Notes under the pieces: model-generated | What the model was told of the DNA's origin: nothing | What the model saw: only the letters and a program-made list of their open reading frames with translations | Databases searched by the model: none | Translations under genes and position numbers: made by a program | Assembly (NCBI GenBank): GCA_903911165.1 | Contig: CAIWCQ010000258.1 | Coordinates: forward strand, 1 to 13,092 | DNA length: 13,092 bases | Source: an uncultured Actinomycetes bacterium | Lineage (GTDB): Bacteria > Actinomycetota > Actinomycetes > Mycobacteriales > Mycobacteriaceae | Reading direction: 5' to 3' | In this document: in pieces, positions 6,344-13,092 of the stretch | How the letters are laid out: each line of letters starts with the position of its first letter | Numbering within the stretch: the first letter of the stretch is position 1

Positions 6344-7068
6344 CGCGGCCCGGTTATGGAGGCCTGCCCAGAGCCGAGGTTCCGGGGGCCTTTGACGTCG
6401 GAGCCGACGCCTATGACCGGCTTGTCGGTGCCAACCCCGGCTACCACGACCATCTCCGTATCTCGGCGAACCGGTTGCGAATTCCCAACGGCGGGAGAGG
6501 ACTTCGGCTGCTGGACGCCGGCTGCGGAACCGGCGCCTCGACAGCCGCGCTGCTCCAGGCTGCCCCACACGCCGAGATCGTCGCGGTCGACGCGTCGGCG
6601 GGCATGCTCGAGCAGGCGGCCGGAAAGCCCTGGCCGGATACCGTTCGATTCGTGCACACCCCGATCGAGGACTTGGCCGTTGCCGGGGTAGACGGACCGT
6701 TCGATGGGATTCTGGCGGCTTATCTGCTGCGGAACCTCGCCGACCCGGATGCCCAGTTACGCAGGTTCGCCGGGTTGCTTCGACCCGGCGCGACCCTTGC
6801 CGTGCACGAGTATTCGGTGCGCGATTCCCCACCGGCCCGAGCGATCTGGAACGCGGTCTGCTGGGGAATCATCATCCCGTCGGGCTGGCGGCAGACCCGG
6901 GACAGCACCCTGTATCGACACCTGTGGCGCAGCGTGAACTCCTTCGACGGCGCAGCGGACTTCCAGAGACGGTTGACCGCCGCCGGTTTCGCCGGCGTGC
7001 ATAGCGAGACCATGCCGGGCTGGCAGCGCAACATCGTGCACACCTTCCTCGCGGATGCGCCTCGATGA
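6340..7068 (+). CDS. UbiE-like methyltransferase of the crt operon
   Basis: Class I S-adenosylmethionine methyltransferase, 242 residues. Motif I is LLDAGCGTG (57-65), the acidic residue after the second strand is D84 (VAVDAS), and LLRNLADPDAQL (129-140) with LLRPGATLAVHEYS (146-159) has the UbiE/COQ5 arrangement. The C-terminal part (IIIPSGWRQTRDSTLYRHLWRSVNSF) also follows that family. It starts with TTG, overlapping the crtB stop as TTGA. Its own stop overlaps the start of crtU as ATGA, so expression is locked to the pigment genes. It may correspond to CrtT, the methyltransferase in streptomycete isorenieratene clusters whose reaction is not settled. A substrate such as a carotenoid or quinone carrier is inference. 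No UbiE partner genes for menaquinone are nearby. Confidence 0.85.
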   Translation: MTRPGYGGLPRAEVPGAFDVGADAYDRLVGANPGYHDHLRISANRLRIPNGGRGLRLLDAGCGTGASTAALLQAAPHAEIVAVDASAGMLEQAAGKPWPDTVRFVHTPIEDLAVAGVDGPFDGILAAYLLRNLADPDAQLRRFAGLLRPGATLAVHEYSVRDSPPARAIWNAVCWGIIIPSGWRQTRDSTLYRHLWRSVNSFDGAADFQRRLTAAGFAGVHSETMPGWQRNIVHTFLADAPR

Positions 7069-8588
7069 CGGATTCACGACGAGTTGCCCACCCGGCACCA
7101 CGCGGCCTGCCGGATGCCGGCGCGCTGCCGGCGGTGCCGCATGTGGTGGTCATCGGTGCCGGGATCGCCGGACTCGCCGCCGCGGCGGGACTAGCCGAAC
7201 GCGGCGTCTCGGTGGACGTGCTGGAGCGCGAACCCAATCTCGGCGGGCGAGTTGCCGGGTGGACCGAGCGCCTCGACGACGGCACCGTTACCACCAACAA
7301 TCGTGGCTTCCATGCCTTCTTCCGCCAGTACTACAACCTGCGCGCGCTGCTGCAACGCAGCGACCCGGGACTGCAGCGCCTGCGGGCGGTCGAGGACTAT
7401 CCGCTCATCGATGGTCAGGGCCGCCGGGACACCTTCCGCGGCCTGCCGCAGTCCCCGCCGTGGAATGCGCTGGTTTTCGCCTTGCGTAGCCCGACGTTCC
7501 GGTTCCGGGATCTGATCCGGATCAACGCCACCGCGGCCGCGCCGCTGGCCACCGTCACGGTGCCCGGTATCTACGAACAGCTCGACGACCGCGACGCGGA
7601 CACTTTCCTGACCGACATCAACTTTCCCGTAGCCGCCCGTCATCTGGCGTTCGAAGTCTTCGCGCGGAGCTTCTTCGCGCGCCCCGACCGGCTCTCGGCC
7701 GCTGAACTTGCCGCGATGTTCCACATCTACTTCCTGGGTTCCAGCGAAGGACTGGTTTTCGACGTCGCCGAGTCGAACTTCGATACCGCGCTGTGGAACC
7801 CGCTGGGGGAGTACCTCGGCTCCCAGGGCGTGAAGTTCCACACCGGGGTGTCGGTGTCAGCGATATCCACCGGTGGGGTCAAGCAATTCCGGGTCCACAC
7901 CGAGGACGGGAACCTCATCGACGCAGACGGCGTGGTGCTGGCCACCGACGTCGGCGGACTGCAGCAGATCGTCGGTGCATCAACGGGTCTGGGAGATGCC
8001 GACTGGCGTCACCGAGTGGCTGCCATGGAGTTGGCGCCGCCGTTCGTGGTGCAACGGTTGTGGTTGGACCGGCCCATGGATACCGGTCGGCCGGACTTCC
8101 TGGGCACCGGCGGGCTCGAGCCCGTCGACAACATCAGCGTGGTGAGCAACTACGAGCAGCAAGCAGCGCAATGGGCGCGCGCCCACGGCGGGTCCGTGGT
8201 CGAGGTGCACTCCTATTCGGTCTCCGCGCCGGAGGAACAACTCAGAGAGCAGATGCTGGCCCGTTTGCACGAGATCTACCCGGAGACTGCCGGGGCGGGG
8301 ATCGTGACCGAGCGGATCCTCCTCCGGCAGGACTGTCCGCTGTTCTCCCCAGGCTCGCATGCGATCCGGCCGTCAGTGGACACTCCGGTGCCCGGCCTGA
8401 TGCTCGCCGGTGACGGAATCCGCATCGACCTACCGGTAGCCTTAATGGAACGCGCTGCTACCACCGGTTGGACGGCGGCCAACCGGCTGCTGGCGGGCTG
8501 GGGGGTCAGCGGGCACACGCTATACACGGTGCCGGTGCAGGGGCGTTCGCCCGTCCTGCGCCGGTTGGCACAGAGAGGCACCGGCTGA
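7065..8588 (+). CDS. crtU: CrtU-like carotene desaturase/methyltransferase (FAD)
   Basis: A 507-residue FAD-dependent oxidoreductase related to CrtI. The dinucleotide-binding motif VVVIGAGIAGLAAA is at about 27-40 (G31, G33, G36) with ribose-binding E54 and NLGGRV after it. The segment NRGFHAFFRQYYNLR (79-93) and the C-terminal LAGDGIRIDLPVALMERAATTG (from about 447) are what I recall of CrtU enzymes. CrtU converts beta-ionone rings to aromatic phi-rings by desaturation and methyl shift, as in isorenieratene. The first 25 residues are proline-rich and unconserved. Start and stop: ATG overlaps the methyltransferase stop (ATGA), and one base separates it from the Rieske gene. No cyclase that would make its normal beta-carotene substrate is in the window, so the precise reaction is open. 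A related cis-trans isomerase or desaturase role is the main alternative. Confidence 0.82.
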   Translation: MTDSRRVAHPAPRGLPDAGALPAVPHVVVIGAGIAGLAAAAGLAERGVSVDVLEREPNLGGRVAGWTERLDDGTVTTNNRGFHAFFRQYYNLRALLQRSDPGLQRLRAVEDYPLIDGQGRRDTFRGLPQSPPWNALVFALRSPTFRFRDLIRINATAAAPLATVTVPGIYEQLDDRDADTFLTDINFPVAARHLAFEVFARSFFARPDRLSAAELAAMFHIYFLGSSEGLVFDVAESNFDTALWNPLGEYLGSQGVKFHTGVSVSAISTGGVKQFRVHTEDGNLIDADGVVLATDVGGLQQIVGASTGLGDADWRHRVAAMELAPPFVVQRLWLDRPMDTGRPDFLGTGGLEPVDNISVVSNYEQQAAQWARAHGGSVVEVHSYSVSAPEEQLREQMLARLHEIYPETAGAGIVTERILLRQDCPLFSPGSHAIRPSVDTPVPGLMLAGDGIRIDLPVALMERAATTGWTAANRLLAGWGVSGHTLYTVPVQGRSPVLRRLAQRGTG

Positions 8589-8589
8589 G

Positions 8590-9600
8590 ATGGATCTGTG
8601 GTCCCGGGTAGCCCAGCGGATGCCAAAGGACTCGCCGATGAAAGTCCTCCCGAAAATCGACTGGGCCGGGCAGACGCCCACCTACCAGCAGGCCGAGCCA
8701 ACGCTCATCGACGCCGCACTGCAGCGTGCGCACGCACGTCCCAGCGGCAACTGGTTCGTCTTCGCCGCCAGTTCCGACGTCCGCGCGGATCGTCCGTTCG
8801 CCGCGACGGTCGCCGGGATCGAGATCGTCGCCTGGCGTGACGAGCAGGCCGGCCTGCACGTCGGCCCGGCGACCTGTCCGCACCTGGGCGCTGACCTGTC
8901 CACCGGAACGGTTCAGTGCGGCGGCCTGATCTGCCCATGGCACGGATTGCGACTCTCCGGCGGCCGAGAGTTCGGCTGGAAGCCGTTGCCGGCCCACGAC
9001 GACGGCGTGCTGGTGTGGGTCCGACTGGACAAGGTCGGCGGTGAGGACCCCCTGGACTCCCCGGTGCTGTCGGCCCGGCCAGCCGGCCCGCGACTGGCCG
9101 CCGTCACTCGTGTAGAGGGTGTCTGCGAACCCCGCGACATCATCGCCAATCGGCTCGATCCTTGGCACGGTGCCTGGTTTCACCCCTACTCGTTCGCTCA
9201 ACTGAACGTGCTCAGTGCACCCCCGGTCGACGCCGACGAGGACTCCGACGTCTTTACCGTGGCGGTGACCTTCCACCTCGGACGCATCGGTATGCCGGTG
9301 ATCACCCAATTCAGTGTTCCCGAACCGCGCACCGTTGTGATGCACATCGTCGAAGGGGAGGGCGTGGGCAGCGTGGTCGAGACACACGCCACGCCGATCG
9401 GACCCGGTCCGGACGGTCGGCCACGCACCGCCGTCATCGAGGCCGTCATCGCCCAGTCGGACCGCACCGGATTTCAGCTGTCACTGCTGGGCGCTCCGTT
9501 GCTGCGACCGCTAATGAAGCTTGGGGCTGCGCGACTCTGGCGCGACGATCTCGCTTACGCCGAGCGACGGTATGCCCTGCGCGCCAAGGAGAGTCACTGA
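8590..9600 (+). CDS. Rieske iron-sulfur protein, probable oxygenase (DUF5914-like)
   Basis: A 336-residue protein with a Rieske [2Fe-2S] site C96-P-H98, 16 residues, then C115-PW-H118, in a domain of about residues 50-150 (GNWFVFAASSDV, then CPHLG and CPWHG). The C-terminal part fits the DUF5914 domain that I recall beside Rieske domains in actinobacteria. Within it ANRLDPWHGAWFHP has N187-x2-D190-x2-H193-x4-H198. That matches the mononuclear iron motif of Rieske oxygenases, while WRDDLAYAER near the end (D319/D320) could supply the third ligand. I infer an oxygenase acting on the carotenoid made by the upstream enzymes, needing electrons from a reductase not encoded here. No signal peptide or membrane segment is evident. 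The ATG is one base after the crtU stop, and an internal ATG at 8620 is an alternative. The next gene follows after one base. Confidence 0.85.
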   Translation: MDLWSRVAQRMPKDSPMKVLPKIDWAGQTPTYQQAEPTLIDAALQRAHARPSGNWFVFAASSDVRADRPFAATVAGIEIVAWRDEQAGLHVGPATCPHLGADLSTGTVQCGGLICPWHGLRLSGGREFGWKPLPAHDDGVLVWVRLDKVGGEDPLDSPVLSARPAGPRLAAVTRVEGVCEPRDIIANRLDPWHGAWFHPYSFAQLNVLSAPPVDADEDSDVFTVAVTFHLGRIGMPVITQFSVPEPRTVVMHIVEGEGVGSVVETHATPIGPGPDGRPRTAVIEAVIAQSDRTGFQLSLLGAPLLRPLMKLGAARLWRDDLAYAERRYALRAKESH

Positions 9601-9601
9601 C

Positions 9602-10675
9602 ATGACCAAACGCGTCGTCGTATGGGGAACCGGCTTCGTCGGTAAGATGGTCATTCCCGAGGTGCTCGCCCATCCTGAATTCGAACTGGCTGGGGTGGGC
9701 GTCAGCAATGCCGCCAAAGTGGGCCTCGACGTCGCCGAGATCTGCGGTCTACCGCAACCGGTTGGCATTACCGCCACCGACGATATCGATGCACTGATTG
9801 CGTTGAAGCCCGACGCCCTGGTGCACTACGGGCCGACCGCAGCCAAAGCTGACGCCAACATCGACGTGATCGGCCGTTTCCTGCGGGCCGGGATCGACGT
9901 CTGCTCGACGGCGATGACGCCGTGGGTCTGGCCCAAGATGCATCTGAACCCGCCGAACTGGATCGAGCCCATTACTGAGGCCTGTGAGGCGGGCGGGTCA
10001 TCGTGCTTCACCACCGGCATCGATCCGGGTTTCGCCAACGACCTGTTTCCGATGACCCTGATGGGGCTGTGTTCACAGGTGCGCCGGGTGCGCGCCTCGG
10101 AACTTCTTGACTACACCAACTACGAGGGCGACTACGAGATCGAGATGGGCATCGGCCGTGAGCCTGAGTTCAGTCCGATGCTGGAGAACCGTTCGATTCT
10201 GGTGTTCGCCTGGGGTGCCACGGTTCCGATGATCGCCCATGCCGCCGGCATCGAACTTGATGAGATCACCACCACCTGGGACAAGTGGGTCACTCCGACC
10301 GACCGCAGGACCGTCAAGGGCGTGATTCCGGCTGGCAATGTCGCGGCGGTGCGGTTCACCATCAATGGCGTCTTCCGCGGTGAGACCCGTATCCAACTCG
10401 AGCACGTCAACCGGATCGGCCGTGATGCCGCACCGGATTGGCCGTCGGGGGATTCCGATGACGTGTACCGCGTCGACATCGAGGGCACGCCCAGCATCTT
10501 CCAGGAAACGGCATTCCGGTTCACCGATGGTTCTGGCCGCGATGCGGCTACCGCCGGCTGCCTGGCCACCGGTCTGCGCGCTCTCAATGCGGTGCCGGCC
10601 GTCAACGACCTGCCACCGGGATGGGTTACCGCCCTTGATCTTCCGCTGATCCCAGGTCGCGGCACCATTCGCTGA
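9602..10675 (+). CDS. DapB-like NAD(P)-dependent oxidoreductase
   Basis: A 357-residue protein with an N-terminal Rossmann fold (VVVWGTGFVGK, G9-x-G11-x-x-G14). It belongs with the dihydrodipicolinate-reductase-like/2,4-diaminopentanoate-dehydrogenase-like enzymes that are numerous in mycobacteria, mostly of unknown substrate. Further family-like segments are ALVHYGP (73-79), STAMTPWVWP (103-112) and TTGIDPGFAND (138-148). It is much longer than true DapB (about 245-270), so a lysine-pathway role is unlikely. The ATG at 9602 is chosen because AAGGAGA lies a few bases upstream and it begins one base after the Rieske stop; an upstream in-frame ATG would run through that gene. Its place as last gene of the crt operon suggests it works on a product of the pathway, for instance an aldehyde or ketone made by the Rieske enzyme, but this is inference. 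Confidence 0.8.
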   Translation: MTKRVVVWGTGFVGKMVIPEVLAHPEFELAGVGVSNAAKVGLDVAEICGLPQPVGITATDDIDALIALKPDALVHYGPTAAKADANIDVIGRFLRAGIDVCSTAMTPWVWPKMHLNPPNWIEPITEACEAGGSSCFTTGIDPGFANDLFPMTLMGLCSQVRRVRASELLDYTNYEGDYEIEMGIGREPEFSPMLENRSILVFAWGATVPMIAHAAGIELDEITTTWDKWVTPTDRRTVKGVIPAGNVAAVRFTINGVFRGETRIQLEHVNRIGRDAAPDWPSGDSDDVYRVDIEGTPSIFQETAFRFTDGSGRDAATAGCLATGLRALNAVPAVNDLPPGWVTALDLPLIPGRGTIR

Positions 10676-10697
10676 TCACCGGGCCGGATGCGGGGGT

Positions 10698-10710
10698 AGG
10701 TTCGAAACCT
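10698..10710. other. Short inverted repeat between two operons
   Basis: AGGTT (10698-10702) and AACCT (10706-10710) form a perfect 5-bp inverted repeat around CGA, in the 71-base gap between the DapB-like gene and the methyltransferase. There is no T-run, so it is not a standard terminator. It could be an operator, or read-through may link both gene groups. Confidence 0.25.
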
Positions 10711-10746
10711 GGCTGGAATTTGGGGCCGTAACCGCCGGGAGGCACC

Positions 10747-11766
10747 GTGGCACACCAACCGACGACCCTGCTGGATCGGCTCGGCGCTCTGCGCGGACTG
10801 CTGACGATTAGCGACGCGGATTACACCGCGTACATGCGTTCCTACGGCGAACTGTTCGTCGACTCACCGGAGAACACCAAGTCCGACTATGAGCAGGGTG
10901 TGCCACTGCGCGGGTATCCCCAGGGCAGCAGCAATGAGTTGACCGAGCTATACAAGGTCATTCATCTTCTGTGCACGCTCGGCTCGGTCGAGAAGATGTA
11001 CATGCCCCCGACGATCGACCCCGAACAGTCGGTGCTGGAAAACCAGATCCTGTTCGAGCGGATAGTAGCCAACGACCTGAAGCTGCGTCCGGGCGAAAAG
11101 GTGCTCGAACTGGGCTGCGGTTGCGGCGCGATCGCCGAGCACATCGCGGAACTGACCGGGGCAACTCCCTACGGCATCAACCTTGACCTGTCACAGATTG
11201 AGAAGGCCTGGCGCAACCCGAACCTGCCGAACGGCAACTTCGCGGTCGGTGACTTCAACAAGGCGCTGGAATTCGATGACTCATCCTTCGACGCGGTGTA
11301 CGCGATTCAGCCGATGACCTACGTCAGCGACCACGCCTACACGTTCTCTGAGGTCTTCCGGATCTTGAAGCCGGGGGGGATGTTCGTCATCAACGACGTT
11401 GCAGCACTTGATGCCTACGACCGGACCGATGACCATCAGCGGACTCTGATTCAGCACACTCGCGAGCTGACCGTTTTTGGCGGGTTCTGGTACTACAAGT
11501 ACTGGGAGGACGTCTACCGCGCGGCCGGCTTCGAGTTGGTGTCGTCGGTAGGCCGGCCCGCCGTGGAGCTGATCAAGAAAGAGGTCGCGCTGTTCGACAA
11601 GTACGAGGCGGCGTTCAAACTTTTGGCGAAGCTGCGTCTCATCCCGAAGAAGACCAACACGCTGATGCAGCGTATGAACGCCAACAGCATGTCCTACATC
11701 AAGGCCGAGGAGGAGGAGTTGTTGACTCTCAATTGGCACTGCGTGGGCCAGAAGCCGAGTTCGTGA
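10747..11766 (+). CDS. Sterol C24-methyltransferase-like SAM methyltransferase
   Basis: A 339-residue class I methyltransferase. Motif I is VLELGCGCG (119-127), followed by GINLDLSQIEKA (143-154). The stretch YAIQPMTYVSDHAYTFSEVF (185-204) and RILKPGGMFVINDV (205-218) mirrors the YAIE-T-x-HAP and LKPGG segments of Erg6/SMT enzymes, which methylate a side-chain double bond of sterols. The N-terminal 100 residues (SYGELFVDSPENTKSDYEQG) do not carry the plant/fungal sterol-binding YEYGWG motif, so the substrate may be another isoprenoid; a C-methylation of a polyene is plausible given the neighbours. The GTG start has GGGAGG five bases upstream. Its stop overlaps the next gene as GTGA. It stands 71 bases behind the crt operon and may have its own promoter. 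Sure about the class, unsure about the substrate. Confidence 0.83.
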   Translation: MAHQPTTLLDRLGALRGLLTISDADYTAYMRSYGELFVDSPENTKSDYEQGVPLRGYPQGSSNELTELYKVIHLLCTLGSVEKMYMPPTIDPEQSVLENQILFERIVANDLKLRPGEKVLELGCGCGAIAEHIAELTGATPYGINLDLSQIEKAWRNPNLPNGNFAVGDFNKALEFDDSSFDAVYAIQPMTYVSDHAYTFSEVFRILKPGGMFVINDVAALDAYDRTDDHQRTLIQHTRELTVFGGFWYYKYWEDVYRAAGFELVSSVGRPAVELIKKEVALFDKYEAAFKLLAKLRLIPKKTNTLMQRMNANSMSYIKAEEEELLTLNWHCVGQKPSS

Positions 11767-12920
11767 AAGCCGTCAGTTGCGAACACGGAAGGCTCTCGGT
11801 TGTCGACCTGCCCGATCCGCGCCCCGGCGAGGGCCAGTTGGTGCTCGACGTGCGGGCCTGCGGCATCTGCGGATCGGATCTGCACGCCAAGGACCACGCC
11901 GACGAGTTGACCGATGTGATGGTCGAGATCGGCTACCGCGACTTCATGCGCGGCGACACCCCCACGGTGATGGGACATGAGTTCGTCGGGGTGATCGCCG
12001 AGCGCGGACCCAAGGTGCCCAAGGCGCTCAAAGAGGGCACCACGGTGGTGTCGTTTCCGTTGGTGCGTGCCCACGGTGGGGTGCAGCTGACCGGTCTCTC
12101 GCCACTGGCGCCCGGCGGCTACGCCGATCAGGTCCTAGCGGAGGCGTCGATCACATTTCCGGTGCCCAATGGACTGGCGGTGGACACCGCGGCGATGACC
12201 GAGCCGATGGCGGTGGCGCTGCACGCGGTGCGCCGCAGCGAGATCAAGAAGAGCGATACCGCGATCGTGATCGGCTGCGGACCCGTCGGCCTGATGGTGA
12301 TCTGCCAACTCAAGGCCCGGGGCGTCGGCACGGTCGTCGCCAGTGATCTGTCACCCGCGCGCCGTGCGCTCGCGACTCGCTGCGGCGCGGATGTCGTCGT
12401 CGACCCGGCGGTGGACTCGCCGTATGACAAAACGACGTCGAAGGGTTTCCTGACCAACATCCCCGACCTGTACGGCCTGGCGCTAGACACCATGCGCAAG
12501 CTTCGGCGCGTGCCCGGGTGGTCGAACATCTACCGCGCGGCCGACGCCGCCGGCGCGGCCGGCCCGAAGCGGCCGGTGATCTTCGAATGCGTTGGGGTAC
12601 CGGGAATGATCGACGGCGTGCTGGCGGCGGCGCCGCTGAACTCACGGGTGATCGTCGTGGGGGTGTGCATGGGCACCGATCAGTTCCGGCCGACGATGGC
12701 GCTGAGCAAGGAAATCGACGTGCGCTTCGTGTTCGGCTACACCCCACTGGAGTTCTACGACACCCTGCACATGCTGGCCGACGGGAAGGTCGATGCCTCG
12801 GCTCTGGTCACCGGCAAAGTAGGACTCGGCGGTGTCGCGGCGGCATTCGAGGCATTGGGTGACCCGGATCGGCACGCCAAGATCCTGATCGACCCGCGCA
12901 GTTCCGCGGTGGTTCCCTGA
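11763..12920 (+). CDS. Zinc-type medium-chain dehydrogenase
   Basis: A 385-residue medium-chain (MDR) alcohol dehydrogenase-like protein. The catalytic zinc region has C36 in CGICGSDLH (33-41) and GHE at 71-73, with TEPMAVALHAV (146-156) later. The NAD(P)-binding motif is VIGCGPVGLM (169-178; G171, G173, G176). The four-cysteine lobe that binds the structural zinc in many members is absent: the corresponding stretch (about 91-125) has no cysteine. There is also an added segment of about 40 residues after VVDPAVDSPYD, before the VIFECVG strand. The GTG start overlaps the upstream methyltransferase stop as GTGA, so an in-frame ATG at 11733 is rejected. The pair probably act in sequence on one substrate, oxidising or reducing an alcohol/carbonyl. 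Product unknown. Confidence 0.85.
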   Translation: MKAVSCEHGRLSVVDLPDPRPGEGQLVLDVRACGICGSDLHAKDHADELTDVMVEIGYRDFMRGDTPTVMGHEFVGVIAERGPKVPKALKEGTTVVSFPLVRAHGGVQLTGLSPLAPGGYADQVLAEASITFPVPNGLAVDTAAMTEPMAVALHAVRRSEIKKSDTAIVIGCGPVGLMVICQLKARGVGTVVASDLSPARRALATRCGADVVVDPAVDSPYDKTTSKGFLTNIPDLYGLALDTMRKLRRVPGWSNIYRAADAAGAAGPKRPVIFECVGVPGMIDGVLAAAPLNSRVIVVGVCMGTDQFRPTMALSKEIDVRFVFGYTPLEFYDTLHMLADGKVDASALVTGKVGLGGVAAAFEALGDPDRHAKILIDPRSSAVVP

Positions 12921-12942
12921 GCCTGCTCTGGGCCTTAGATGC

Positions 12943-13092
12943 TCAGTGGCCTCGGGCCACCCAGTCGTCGTAGTTCACGATCTCCCCACCGATGGTGGTG
13001 CTGTCGCCGTGGCCGGTGTAGACCACGGTGTCGGCGGGCAGGACGCCGAGTTTGTCCTTGATGGACCCGAGGATGGTTCCAAAGTCCGAGAA
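12943..13092 (-). CDS. MBL-fold hydrolase, C-terminal 49 residues (partial)
   Basis: The C-terminal end of a gene that begins beyond the right edge. Translation of the minus strand gives LGVLPADTVVYTGHGDSTTI, then GGEIVNYDDWVARGH and a TGA. The TGHGDSTTIGGE stretch is the last metal-ligand motif of metallo-beta-lactamase-fold hydrolases of the glyoxalase II type, where the histidine binds metal. The gene is convergent with the dehydrogenase, whose stop is 22 bases away. The substrate, perhaps a thioester such as a glyoxalase intermediate, cannot be told from this fragment. Confidence 0.8.
   Translation of the reverse strand, partial: FSDFGTILGSIKDKLGVLPADTVVYTGHGDSTTIGGEIVNYDDWVARGH
12946..12960. 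terminator. Possible hairpin between convergent genes
   Basis: GTGGCC (12946-12951) and GGCCAC (12955-12960) form a perfect 6-bp stem around TCG, 25 bases past the dehydrogenase stop and inside the last codons of the convergent hydrolase. There is no T-run, as is frequent for proposed mycobacterial terminators, so this is only a candidate. It also encodes protein, which may explain it fully. Confidence 0.3.

Noticed and set aside
8506..9387. Long minus-strand frame opposite the Rieske gene
   Set aside because: No motif or ribosome site in support; the plus strand encodes a clear Rieske protein.
10694..10698. GGGTA as a SigF-type -10 box before the SMT-like gene
   Set aside because: No GGTTT-like -35 element occurs at the needed distance upstream.

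Overview
The window is high-GC actinobacterial DNA, most likely from a non-tuberculous Mycobacterium/Mycolicibacterium. The evidence is two small secreted proteins of mycobacterial type (a DUF732 protein and a DUF5078-like protein), frequent GTG/TTG starts, many 4-base stop/start overlaps, and an apparently leaderless start. I see no rRNA, tRNA, insertion sequence, phage gene or CRISPR array.

Layout. (1) 83-935, minus strand: a secreted two-cysteine protein followed by an NTF2/SnoaL-like protein. (2) 1010-1345, plus strand: a secreted DUF732 protein divergent from the previous pair. (3) 2447-1358, minus strand: an unusual 107-residue protein built wholly of hexapeptide repeats with a 12-cysteine C-terminal half, then a short-chain dehydrogenase/reductase. 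(4) 2448-2626: a divergent control region with an inverted repeat, a phased direct repeat and a possible 16-codon leader peptide. (5) 2627-10675, plus strand: a tightly packed carotenoid operon, crtE - crtI - crtB - UbiE-like methyltransferase - crtU-like FAD enzyme - Rieske protein - DapB-like oxidoreductase. Most junctions overlap (ATGA, TTGA) or leave a single base. (6) 10747-12920, plus strand: a coupled pair, a sterol-C24-methyltransferase-like enzyme and a zinc-type medium-chain dehydrogenase. (7) 12943-13092, minus strand: the C-terminal end of a metallo-beta-lactamase-fold hydrolase, convergent with the previous gene and cut by the window edge.

How the genes work together. CrtE makes geranylgeranyl diphosphate, CrtB condenses two molecules to phytoene, and CrtI desaturates phytoene toward lycopene. 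The CrtU-like enzyme belongs to the family that aromatises beta-rings with methyl migration (isorenieratene type). No lycopene cyclase is encoded here, so it must lie elsewhere or the CrtU homologue acts on another substrate. The Rieske protein carries both a [2Fe-2S] motif and a good match to the mononuclear iron motif of Rieske oxygenases. It is therefore a candidate terminal oxygenase that tailors the carotenoid. The methyltransferases and dehydrogenases around it could complete a longer, undescribed tailoring route, but that part is inference from position.

The best leads for something new are the Rieske oxygenase within an aromatic-carotenoid operon and the divergent hexapeptide/Cys-triplet protein.
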